From positions 89,760 through 153,759 of the forward strand of contig DATMPC010000006.1 of assembly GCA_035567895.1 (NCBI GenBank): a DNA stretch of 64,000 nt. Direction: 5' to 3'. Numbering within the stretch: position 1 is the stretch's first letter; each line of letters opens with the position of its first letter. The notes under the pieces are model-generated. The model did not search any database. It was not told the origin of the DNA and was given only the letters and a program-made list of their open reading frames with translations. This document shows, piece by piece, positions 57,002 through 64,000 of this stretch. A program made the translations under genes and the position numbers. The stretch comes from Terriglobales bacterium. Its GTDB lineage: Bacteria; Acidobacteriota; Terriglobia; Terriglobales; Acidobacteriaceae.

Positions 57002-57264
57002 CGCATTTCTCCATAATGTGAATAGTGGCGCCGGGCCAGCCTTCCTCCACCGATCAGCTGACCCGCTGTAACGCGACCGCGGTTTGGGCACACATCAGCC
57101 TCTCGACATTTTTCTGTCGTCTGTGGCGAGGTTTGGCATAGAATCGCGGCCAAACTTCCCCGCCGACCGCCCGGAATTTCGCAACAAGTTAGCTGGCTTG
57201 GCTGTCGGTTGTCTTGAGAAACAGCTAGGAAACTCTTGAAATTTTCTTAGGCGCAGCTAACCGC

Positions 57265-59073
57265 ATGCCTGCCCAGCAGATTTACGAATTTGGCCACTTT
57301 CGGATCGATCCGGAAGAAAGGCTGTTGCTGCGCGATGGGAAGCCGGTTCCGCTCACGCCAAAGGCATTCGACACCCTTGTTCTGCTGGTAGAAAATCACG
57401 GCCACCTCATGAAGAAAGATGAGCTGATGAGACGGGTGTGGCCGGACGCCTTTGTGGAAGAGGTCAACCTGGCACAGAACATCTCGGCGATCCGCCGAGC
57501 GCTGGATTCCAACGGCGAGCAGTACATTGAGACGGTACCCAAGGCCGGCTATCGCTTAAATGTGAATGTCCGTGTGCTCGGTGAACCGGGGATCGGGCCC
57601 GGGACCTCGCAAGCACCGCCGGGACCCCGCGGAGTAGCACCGCCCAGTGAGCGCGGCTCTCAGACACCAAAAGACGCAAATAAGAAGAGGGTTGTCACGA
57701 TCGCTCTGGTGGCCGTCGCACTTCTTGGTCTGGCCACACTGATATGGCGACTGAGCGTGACGCCGACAACTGGGAAAGCCGGTGCCGTACACATCGCATC
57801 AGTAGCGGTGCTTCCGCTGGAAAACCTATCGCGCGACCCGGAACAGGAATACTTCGCCGATGGTATGACCGATGAGCTCATCACGGACCTGGCCAAGATT
57901 CACTCCCTTCGCGTAATCTCGCGCAACTCAGTCATGCACTACAAAGGCAAGCACGTGCCAATACCGCAGATCGGGCGCGAGCTTAACGTTGATGCGGTGA
58001 TTGAAGGCACGGTAACGCGGTCCGGCAACCGCGTACGGATCACCGCACAGTTGATTGAGACTCAGAGTGACCATCACCTGTGGGCGCAGGCCTACGAGGG
58101 GGATGCTCGCGACGTCTTGATATTGCAGGATCAGGTTGCACAGGCGATCGCTGCCGAGATCAAGGTGAAAGTAGCCCCTGAGGAAAAAACTCATCTCGGC
58201 GGAGCACGCGTGGTGAATCCCGAAGCTCACGAAGCCGACCTGCGCGGTTTTTATGAACTTCACAAGCATGGAGCGGCAGGCACATTTCTTCCGGCAGAAA
58301 ATGAAGTCGAGAGGGCCATCAAGTTCTTCCAGCAGGCGCTCTCGATTGATCCCAATGACGCGCTGGCCTACGCCGGCTTAGCCGATGCCTACTACGATCA
58401 GAGCACGTTTTTTCGTGCGCCGCTGGAAGTGATGCCGAAGGCCAAAGCTGCCGCGATGCGTGCGATCGACCTCGACGACTCTCTTGCTGAGGCACATGCC
58501 GCACTCGGCTACGTAAAGCTCACGTTCGATTGGGATTGGCCAGGCGCGGAAAAGGAATTCCGGCGAGCGCTGGAGCTGAACGAAAACCTCGCCAGTGCCC
58601 ACGCCGGGTACGCTCATTACTTGCTCACGCTCGGGCGCAGCGAAGATTCACTTCGGGAATTGGAAGCTCTCAAGAGCGTAGACCCGCTCTTCCCCCAGTC
58701 GCATGTCGGTCTTCCCTATACGTTATGGAACCTGCGAAGGTATGAAGAAGCAATCCAGGCTGCTGGGAAAGAAGGGGATGAGCGCGTGATAGCTCTCTCT
58801 GACATTGAGGAAGGTAGAACGGACGAGGCGATCGCAGCGGCAGATCGCGGTCTGAAGGTCGCGCGCAATCCGGTAATCCTCGCCCAGCTCGCGTATGTGT
58901 ACGCGCAGGCTGGCAGAAAAGACAAGGCCAAGACAATGCTGCGCGGGCTCGAGGCCCAAGCAAAACAGCGCTATATCTGCGGATTCAATATGGCGTGCTT
59001 GTATATGGGTTTAGGCGATAAGGAAACCGCGTATGCGTGGCTGGATCGGGCATATCGCGATCGCTCCGATTGA
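57265..59073 (+). CDS. CadC-like winged-helix membrane protein with TPR repeats; UGA near C-terminus
   Basis: A 602-residue protein. Residues 5-100 are a Trans_reg_C (OmpR-type) winged helix (LRDGKPVPLTPKAFDTLVLL ... YIETVPKAGYRL); a membrane helix is at about 148-168. A segment VAVLPLENLSRDPEQEYFADG / MTDELITDLAKIHSLRVISR follows, the usual partner domain. TPR repeats span about 330-600. The frame ends at TGA (59071), but the next 36 codons (IPFIGVDPRLDPLRGEARFQ, then ELLRRIGFP) clearly continue the family C-terminus, to TAA at 59182. Homologues normally read DRSDW here, so TGG to TGA is the simple explanation. It is probably a membrane-bound transcription factor sensing a periplasmic cue. 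Confidence 0.88.
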   Translation: MPAQQIYEFGHFRIDPEERLLLRDGKPVPLTPKAFDTLVLLVENHGHLMKKDELMRRVWPDAFVEEVNLAQNISAIRRALDSNGEQYIETVPKAGYRLNVNVRVLGEPGIGPGTSQAPPGPRGVAPPSERGSQTPKDANKKRVVTIALVAVALLGLATLIWRLSVTPTTGKAGAVHIASVAVLPLENLSRDPEQEYFADGMTDELITDLAKIHSLRVISRNSVMHYKGKHVPIPQIGRELNVDAVIEGTVTRSGNRVRITAQLIETQSDHHLWAQAYEGDARDVLILQDQVAQAIAAEIKVKVAPEEKTHLGGARVVNPEAHEADLRGFYELHKHGAAGTFLPAENEVERAIKFFQQALSIDPNDALAYAGLADAYYDQSTFFRAPLEVMPKAKAAAMRAIDLDDSLAEAHAALGYVKLTFDWDWPGAEKEFRRALELNENLASAHAGYAHYLLTLGRSEDSLRELEALKSVDPLFPQSHVGLPYTLWNLRRYEEAIQAAGKEGDERVIALSDIEEGRTDEAIAAADRGLKVARNPVILAQLAYVYAQAGRKDKAKTMLRGLEAQAKQRYICGFNMACLYMGLGDKETAYAWLDRAYRDRSD

Positions 59074-59083
59074 ATACCTTTTA

Positions 59084-59100
59084 TCGGGGTGGATCCCCGA
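59084..59100 (+). promoter_or_regulatory. Hairpin after the TPR-gene UGA
   Basis: A perfect 6-bp stem TCGGGG / CCCCGA encloses TGGAT, 16 bases between the UGA at 59071 and the loop. It meets the loose geometric rules of a bacterial SECIS, but the expected residue is Trp, so it is listed only for comparison. Confidence 0.25.
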
Positions 59101-59170
59101 CTCGACCCGCTGCGAGGCGAAGCGCGGTTTCAGGAGTTGCTGCGCCGCATCGGCTTCCCAAATTCGGATG

Positions 59171-59263
59171 GCCGGGTTCTATAAAAGGCGATGTCGAACC
59201 AATCCTCTCCGATCTTTCCGGGAGATGTGTTTGTTCTTGACATCGCCTTTTATAGAATCCGGC
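59171..59263. repeat. 30-bp inverted repeat after the TPR gene
   Basis: Left arm 59171-59200 and right arm 59234-59263 share TTCTATAAAAGGCGATGTC and its complement, with only a few mismatches near the ends. The spacer is about 33 bases. The arm overlaps the TAA at 59182-59184 that would end the readthrough form of the TPR gene, so it may be the transcript end. Confidence 0.85.
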
Positions 59264-59374
59264 CTCGGCAAGCGCCTGCATTGTCCGCCGAGGCGGGCAA
59301 CACCAGCGTTTGCCGGAGACACGGCCCGCAGCCGTCTCTTGCCTTTGCAGTAGCTCATCGCTGAATGCTGCTTT

Positions 59375-59878
59375 CTAATACGGAGCCTGCGTCTCCTCAC
59401 AGGGCAGCTTAAGAACGACTGCCATTTCCTGACCCACCTGGGAGCCATCGTCAGCGCGGGCGATCAGGATGGACGGAGTTTGCGCGTCGCCCATCAGGTA
59501 CACACGCTGGTGAGGTCCACCGGAATTGTTGACGCTTATGGGAGCAGCAACGTGCTCGACGCGCACGGACCGGAATCGCTGCAAAGCGAATTCCCCCGAC
59601 GGCCCGGGCATTCGATAACCGTACACCTCGCCCGGATGCACAACCACGCCTTTCTGGGTGATCGTGCCAATCGCACCGCTGCTGTTTTTGAAGAACAGCC
59701 GCCCGAACCACAGCAGAAGAGCTGCACAGAGGGTCAGCTGCAGCACCGCGGCAAAATGCCTGAGAACCAGGGAATAAAGGATGCCCGCAGCAATCACGGC
59801 CACGAGCCAGCTTCCCTTTTTGAGAATACTTTCCCAGATACTCGATGTATTGAAGTCGTATGGAAGCGTTACCGCCAT
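59375..59878 (-). CDS. Small membrane protein, unknown
   Basis: A 167-residue protein with two membrane segments (about residues 22-40 and 41-60) followed by a beta-rich soluble domain (GTITQKGVVVHPGEVYGYR and after). No family recognised. ATG 59878 has AGGGTGA upstream. The open frame continues to 60034 only by running through the 106-bp repeat, so that extension is rejected. Confidence 0.6.
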   Translation of the reverse strand: MAVTLPYDFNTSSIWESILKKGSWLVAVIAAGILYSLVLRHFAAVLQLTLCAALLLWFGRLFFKNSSGAIGTITQKGVVVHPGEVYGYRMPGPSGEFALQRFRSVRVEHVAAPISVNNSGGPHQRVYLMGDAQTPSILIARADDGSQVGQEMAVVLKLPCEETQAPY

Positions 59879-59925
59879 AACGTCACCCTGCGGGATCTTC
59901 GAGTTCGTCTCGTCCAAGCACAACA

Positions 59926-60031
59926 CTGGAGGTCGATGAGCGGAAGATGACGTAAGTGTTGATACCCAGTGCAGAAAAGGTACGGCAGATCGGCGCGAAG
60001 CAGCCAAAACCTTCTGTGGGTTCACATCAAC
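59926..60031. repeat. 106-bp dispersed repeat, copy 2
   Basis: Second copy of the element at 55717-55822, same orientation. The pair brackets about 4.1 kb that holds the HAF protein, the winged-helix/TPR gene, the 30-bp inverted repeat and the small membrane protein. Confidence 0.85.
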
Positions 60032-60093
60032 CACGTGCCATTTGCGTCTGTCCCCGCCATCGTTTACTTTAGCCGAGTGCTCGCCCGTGGGAC

Positions 60094-60555
60094 CTATTTC
60101 TCTATGTAGTCAGTTTGAAATTTGCCTGTGCCACTGAGCTGAACGATGACTAGGCCCTCCCTGGCTGCAACGAAATGAGCAACGCCTGCTGGAATCACGA
60201 TGAAACTGCCTGAGGGATAGGGTCGTAGCTTCGCTTCCTCGAATTTCGCTCCCTCTCCCAAAAGCCAAGCGCCTTGGATCACGGTAACGAGCTCGTCTTG
60301 CGTGTGCGTGTGTGCGAGGACTCGCCCGCCGCTGGGGATTTTGACTCGATCAATCCAGACACCGCCTCGGCTGGAGTCGCCGAACAGCTGCGCTCGTTGT
60401 CTTCCGTCGTTGTAGTAAGTGGGTGTGAACCAACGGACTTTATTGGGGGTCAGCCCGGTCACGGCTTTGTTGTCGACTTGCGCTTGCACCATTGCGCAGG
60501 CGATGGCCGCGACCATTCCCAAAATAGCAGCGGCTACAGTAACGATCCTGTTCAT
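60094..60555 (-). CDS. Exported cupin-domain protein
   Basis: A 153-residue protein: signal peptide (about residues 4-25, ending MVQAQ) and a single cupin barrel. The first metal motif reads SGGRVLAHTHTQDELVTVIQG (H-x-H ... E) and the second PSGSFIVIPAGVAHFVAA (G-x-x-H). It may bind Fe, Mn or Zn outside the cytoplasm; the substrate is unknown. ATG 60555 has GGAGGAG directly upstream. Confidence 0.85.
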   Translation of the reverse strand: MNRIVTVAAAILGMVAAIACAMVQAQVDNKAVTGLTPNKVRWFTPTYYNDGRQRAQLFGDSSRGGVWIDRVKIPSGGRVLAHTHTQDELVTVIQGAWLLGEGAKFEEAKLRPYPSGSFIVIPAGVAHFVAAREGLVIVQLSGTGKFQTDYIEK

Positions 60556-60860
60556 CTCCTCCTCCAGCCTGAAACTTGTTCTGGTTCCCAGCGATATCAT
60601 CGGCGGGAATTCTACCGTCAAATGAAACAGCTCATCCACCCCGGGAGTCTGAAGCAACCGAAATGGGAACGAGTGGCCATCCGTCCAGCGGGTTTCCTCA
60701 TTGCGCGAACCTCGGATTTGGGCGATGATGTGCACAGGCTTCACCGGAAGCACCCTGTCCGCGGAAATGGGCTCAGCCCACCGGCCATTCGTTTCAGTGA
60801 TTCAACCTGACTTCCTGCCCGAAGTGTGCGGACCACGGGCGCATTCCAGGAGGGAAGGTT

Positions 60861-62117
60861 ATGGCTACAGTCTCACGGGGTTTGCCTGAGCGGCCCCATC
60901 TCGATGTTCCGAAGCGCGAAGCGCGCGAGCTCCTCGATCAATGCCGGGAAGGCAACCACGACGCTCTAGAGCGAATTCGGCGCCGTCATGCAAAATTCAA
61001 GAACGTGACTGACGACTCAGCGATTGCCGTCGGTTTCAAGTTAAGTGACGCGCAGCTCGTCATCGCGCGCGAATACGGTCTATCAAATTGGGCGTCGCTT
61101 AAACAGCGCATCGGAGCGCACTCTGCAGCGAGTGCGTTGCACGCCTCGATTGCGGCCAACGACCGCGAGACGGTGGTCGCGATTCTGCGCGCCAACCCTG
61201 AAATGCTGCATCTCCCGGTGTGGAGCGGGAACTGGGGTCCTCCTATGAGCCACGCCGCCAATCTTGGGCGGCTCGAAATCATCCGAGCGTGTGCCGAACT
61301 CGGCGCGCGCGACTATCAGCACGCTTTTGATCGGGCGGTGCTTCAGGGAAAAATCGAGTGCGCGCGTTGGTTGCACGAGCACGGCGCAAAGGTACTGCCG
61401 GGCATCATCATGGGAGCTTGCGAAACACTCAATGCCGCCGGCATTCAGTTTCTCGCAGAGCAGAACGCGCCTTTTACAAACGCAGACGGCAACCGTCTCG
61501 CGCCGCTGGCCTTGGTGCTCGAAACTTACGCGCGTAATCCAGCCGGAAAGCACGCGATTCTCGGGTTCTTTGCCGATCGCGGCTACGAGTTACCGGATAC
61601 GCCCGTGATGGCGCTGCATCGCGGAGATGTCTCCCAGCTGGAGAAGCATCTACGCCGCGACCCACAATTGCTTGAGCGCAGATTCAAATTACGCGAAATC
61701 TATCCCGTGGAGTGTGGCTGCGCCAGTGATGGGCTCTCGGGAATGCACTGGACGCCGATCGACGGCGCCACGTTGCTGCACGTTGCGATTGACTTCCGTG
61801 AGCGCGAGATCTTCGATTGGTTGCTCGCGAGTGGTGCTGACATCAACGCCCGCGCGACGGTTGATCGGGATGGGTTCGGGGGACACACTCCGCTGTTCAA
61901 CGCCGTCGTTTGTGGACCGTGGCAAGAGACGGTGATGACACGCGGTCTGCTTGAGCGTGCTGCCACGAAAGATACTCGAGCGAGCCTGCGGAAGTTTCTC
62001 GACTGGATCGCAAACCCGCATTGGCACGAGGCTCGCAATGTAACCGCAGCCGAGTGGGGCGGCCAATTTCCTGAAAAAAACTGGGTGAACACTGAAGCTT
62101 TACAGCTTCTCGATTGA
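60861..62117 (+). CDS. Ankyrin-repeat protein
   Basis: A 418-residue cytosolic protein. The N-terminal part (DVPKREARELLDQCREGNHDA ... NWASLKQRI) is a domain often seen fused to ankyrin repeats in soil bacteria; several repeats follow, the clearest being TPIDGATLLHVAIDFREREIF then DWLLASGADINARAT and GHTPLFNAVVCG. A ribosome site (AGGAGGGAAGG) precedes the ATG. Role unknown, probably protein binding. Confidence 0.85.
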   Translation: MATVSRGLPERPHLDVPKREARELLDQCREGNHDALERIRRRHAKFKNVTDDSAIAVGFKLSDAQLVIAREYGLSNWASLKQRIGAHSAASALHASIAANDRETVVAILRANPEMLHLPVWSGNWGPPMSHAANLGRLEIIRACAELGARDYQHAFDRAVLQGKIECARWLHEHGAKVLPGIIMGACETLNAAGIQFLAEQNAPFTNADGNRLAPLALVLETYARNPAGKHAILGFFADRGYELPDTPVMALHRGDVSQLEKHLRRDPQLLERRFKLREIYPVECGCASDGLSGMHWTPIDGATLLHVAIDFREREIFDWLLASGADINARATVDRDGFGGHTPLFNAVVCGPWQETVMTRGLLERAATKDTRASLRKFLDWIANPHWHEARNVTAAEWGGQFPEKNWVNTEALQLLD

Positions 62118-62246
62118 GCGTCGAGAAAGAAACTGAGCACAAGACCGGGAAACGTTTCCCGTCCTCAGGTTTCAAAACAGACGTGTCGGGTGCCCCGCCC
62201 GGCTCAGGTTCTGCGGATGATTTTTTGTTTCTGTTACGATGAAGCG

Positions 62247-62609
62247 ATGGCGAAGGGACGATCCACGCTCGCTGTTGTTCTGTTGTTTGTGTGGACGGCT
62301 GCGCCTGCTCTGCGATGCCTGGTTCCTGGCGAGACCCTCACCCAAGAGGAACAGGCCTGCTGCAAATCTATGGGTGGACAATGCGGAGACTCTCCGGCAT
62401 CCGATCATCCATGCTGCAAGCCGACAACCTCGACAGCGCAACCGGCGTTAGCCACGGCTAAGGCCACTGTGACGACCATCGTCTCGATGGCGGTTTCGCT
62501 TCCGGCAGCAGTTCACTCGCTGGTCGAGCATGAGTTTGCGCCCGAGTGGCTCATCGATGCTTCTCCGCCTCCGCATCGCAATCAAGCTAATCCCGTTCTG
62601 AGAATCTGA
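62247..62609 (+). CDS. Small exported Cys-rich protein
   Basis: A 120-residue protein with a signal peptide (about residues 5-22, STLAVVLLFVWTAAPALR). A short Cys-rich region follows: RCLVPGETLTQEEQACCKSM, GGQCGDSP and DHPCCKP, seven Cys in all including two CC pairs. This could bind soft metals such as Hg, Cu or Cd. The rest is Ala/Thr/Pro-rich. It lies 68 bases ahead of the outer-membrane gene and begins a likely three-gene cluster ending in the HMA gene. Confidence 0.65.
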   Translation: MAKGRSTLAVVLLFVWTAAPALRCLVPGETLTQEEQACCKSMGGQCGDSPASDHPCCKPTTSTAQPALATAKATVTTIVSMAVSLPAAVHSLVEHEFAPEWLIDASPPPHRNQANPVLRI

Positions 62610-62676
62610 TTCGTCCCGTCCTGCACTGCGCTTCGTAGCGTTGCCGTATTTGTGTCTTCACAAAAAGGACGGATTG

Positions 62677-63612
62677 ATGCGGAATACTTTCCCTATTCAT
62701 ACAGGCTGCGGCGTCGTTTTTCTGCTCTGTGCCGCAGCCGCGACTGCACAGGGCGCTGCGCCCGAGACAGCGCCGCCACTATTTCCCGGCGGCGGATTGA
62801 TCTCCTACAACTCGGTGTTCACCACTCGTCAGGCGACAGGAACCTCGGGCACTATTCCCGCGACGGCTCGTCCGACGTTCTCGCACGAAGCTACCTTCAA
62901 CTTCACGTGGGGTTTTTATCGTGATTTTGATGTGACAGTACTTGTTCCGATTGTCACCAATCGCTTTGAGAACCCAGGCGTCTCTCCGGCGAGTAGCGGG
63001 ACCGGTTTGGGCGACGCCATGCTGTTGGTGAAGTATCGGTTCTTTCGCCGGGACTCGCGTCGGGGAACCACGCAGGCGTCTGTAACGGTCGGGCCGAAGC
63101 TTCCGACAGGACGCACTGACTTGATCGCTGCAAACGGAACACGCTTGCCGACTGGTCTGCAGCCCGGCTCCGGTTCTACCGACCTGTTTGTTGCCGCGAA
63201 CTGGACCTACACCGGCCTGTTCAGTATCAGGCGGCTGGTGGCCGACGAAGATTTCCATTCTCTCGTGCGCTCGCAAGGAACACAGGCAACGAGTTTGGGA
63301 AGCAATGTTGAATCGCGCTTCTGGCTTTCGTATCGACCGTACGAAGCAAAGGACGGATCGCGCGAGTGGTTCATTGGTCCGGTGCTCACGTGGCAACACT
63401 TCCAGGATGACCGGATCGCCGGAGTCACGCAGGCAGGCAGCGGCGGTGATGTCTTGTTAACCGGAATCACTACTTACTTCGGCGTGCGTCCGGGAATGCA
63501 TCTGTGGCTCGCCGCGGATTGGGACTCTGCTCATTCCACCGGCGCAGCATTCATGCCCATCCGCCGCCACGTCAGTTTTGGAATTACGCAGCAGTTTCGA
63601 CTGCATCGTTAA
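62677..63612 (+). CDS. Outer-membrane beta-barrel transporter-like protein
   Basis: A 311-residue exported protein: signal peptide (about residues 9-25, ending ATAQG), then a barrel with alternating strands (FSHEATFNFTWGFYRDFDVTV ... VTVGPKLPTGRTDL ... VSFGITQQFRLHR). It is of the same general type as the barrel at 28.5 kb (MetA-pathway/transporter-like). ATG 62677 has AAAAGGAC at 7 bases. It precedes the HMA gene by 18 bases, so they are surely co-transcribed. Confidence 0.75.
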   Translation: MRNTFPIHTGCGVVFLLCAAAATAQGAAPETAPPLFPGGGLISYNSVFTTRQATGTSGTIPATARPTFSHEATFNFTWGFYRDFDVTVLVPIVTNRFENPGVSPASSGTGLGDAMLLVKYRFFRRDSRRGTTQASVTVGPKLPTGRTDLIAANGTRLPTGLQPGSGSTDLFVAANWTYTGLFSIRRLVADEDFHSLVRSQGTQATSLGSNVESRFWLSYRPYEAKDGSREWFIGPVLTWQHFQDDRIAGVTQAGSGGDVLLTGITTYFGVRPGMHLWLAADWDSAHSTGAAFMPIRRHVSFGITQQFRLHR

Positions 63613-63630
63613 AGAAAGGAGCAAATAAAG

Positions 63631-64000
63631 ATGAAGAGAATCGCTCTAATACTGGTTCTACTCGGATCGATCGTCGTTGTCCCAGTCGCGAAGGCGCAGA
63701 TCAAGCACATTGAAATGCGCGTCGAAGGGATGACGTGAAACTTTTGAGCATACGGGGTGCAACAACACCTCCAGCGCCAGTCTGGCGTTCAAAAAGTTGA
63801 AGTCAGCCTCATAGACGGAAAAGTGGACGTCACTCCAAAAGAGGATGGCCAGATTGACCCGGCTCAGCTTCTGAAGGCGACTTACGATAGCGGCGTCACC
63901 GTTGCTGAGATGGACGTGAGTGCTCGTGGTCGAGTTGTGAATGCCGATGCAGGTGGACTCACGTTGCAAATAGAACCTAATCGGTCATTGCCAATCGCTC
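63631..64000 (+). CDS. Exported HMA-domain protein with U-x-x-U metal motif (two in-frame UGA), partial
   Basis: The gene begins ATG at 63631 (AAAGGAG site) and runs off the window. A signal peptide covers about residues 1-23 (ending AKAQ). It is followed by HIEMRVEGMT, the first strand of a heavy-metal-associated domain. UGA codons stand at 63736-63738 and 63745-63747 exactly at the two Cys of the consensus GMTCxxC. The frame then continues AYGVQQHLQRQSGVQKVEVS, LIDGKVDVTPKEDGQ and onward with no stop to base 64000, matching the rest of the HMA fold. Both codons being UGA at both metal ligands argues strongly for selenocysteine rather than decay. Gene callers would miss it entirely. Likely a periplasmic Hg/Cu or chalcogen-binding protein. 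Confidence 0.85.
63773..63789 (+). promoter_or_regulatory. Candidate SECIS hairpin for the HMA gene
   Basis: AGCGCC (63773-63778) pairs with GGCGTT (63784-63789, one G-U) around the loop AGTCT. The loop is 31 bases after the second UGA and 40 after the first. The top resembles the E. coli fdhF apex (AGGTCT). A competing 6-bp stem at 63754-63759 / 63766-63771 has a loop without G. Not proven. Confidence 0.45.

Noticed and set aside
59879..60034. N-terminal extension of the small membrane protein
   Set aside because: The extra residues translate the 106-bp repeat (RSAVPFLHWVST), which also appears open at the unrelated copy at 55.7 kb.
1..64000. Genome-wide reassignment of UGA to an amino acid
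   Set aside because: Many intact genes end in TGA at the expected family length (sigma factor, anti-sigma, M13 peptidase, zwf, purE), and Trp is encoded by TGG throughout.

Overview
This window is a chromosomal segment from a bacterium that looks like an Acidobacteriota member of the Terriglobia/Koribacter type. That placement is an inference from gene content: PadR regulators paired with MacB/FtsX-like permeases that carry an N-terminal prefix domain, an acidobacterial-type VWA-domain secreted protein, a CadC-like winged-helix/TPR protein, a HAF-repeat protein, and many short palindromic intergenic repeats. There is no rRNA or 16S marker here to confirm it, and I saw no tRNA, CRISPR array, prophage or complete insertion sequence.

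Layout. 1-8.3 kb: the 3' end of glycerol kinase, a translationally coupled ECF sigma / anti-sigma / Spy-like operon, rmuC, glnS and a secreted M13 peptidase. 8.4-15.8 kb: a frameshifted FtsX-like permease with its PadR gene, a DinB-like protein, the zwf-glk pair, a DUF3037 protein and a small putative zinc protein. 15.9-28.4 kb: purEK, mnmG, a 5'-3' exonuclease, a degenerate kinase-like protein, rsmI, a second PadR/permease pair and an alpha/beta hydrolase. 28.5-37.6 kb: an outer-membrane beta-barrel divergent from a DedA-rhodanese gene with an in-frame UGA, then ftsH-hpt-tilS, ispD-ispF and a TonB-like protein. 38-53.3 kb: SDR, GH18 chitinase, antiporter, tldD/pmbA, Nramp-like transporter, zinc-ribbon coiled coil, VOC protein, thiE, VWA protein and M28 peptidase. 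53.4-64 kb: a more accessory region with hypothetical proteins, a Tat-signal protein with an in-frame UGA, HAF and winged-helix/TPR proteins between two copies of a 106-bp repeat, a cupin, an ankyrin protein, and a small Cys-rich / outer-membrane / HMA cluster running off the end.

The most notable signal is UGA recoding. At 63736-63747 a signal-peptide-bearing HMA (heavy-metal-associated) protein has UGA at BOTH cysteine positions of its GMTCxxC metal site (U-x-x-U). At 30213 a DedA-rhodanese fusion has UGA where the active-site loop should read C-T-C-P-N-E-A-T, and a perfect 7-bp hairpin with a G-rich loop follows at the spacing of a bacterial SECIS element. Both genes lie beside an outer-membrane beta-barrel of the same type. 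This suggests a selenocysteine-dependent metal or chalcogen handling system in the cell envelope. Two further genes (a Tat-signal protein at 55259 and the winged-helix/TPR protein at 59071) are also interrupted by UGA; there tryptophan or a nonsense mutation is the likelier reading. UGA is also an ordinary stop codon in many genes here, so the genetic code as a whole is not reassigned.

The second theme is dense short inverted repeats of several families between genes (and in two cases inside the 3' ends of genes), which accounts for most of the noncoding sequence.
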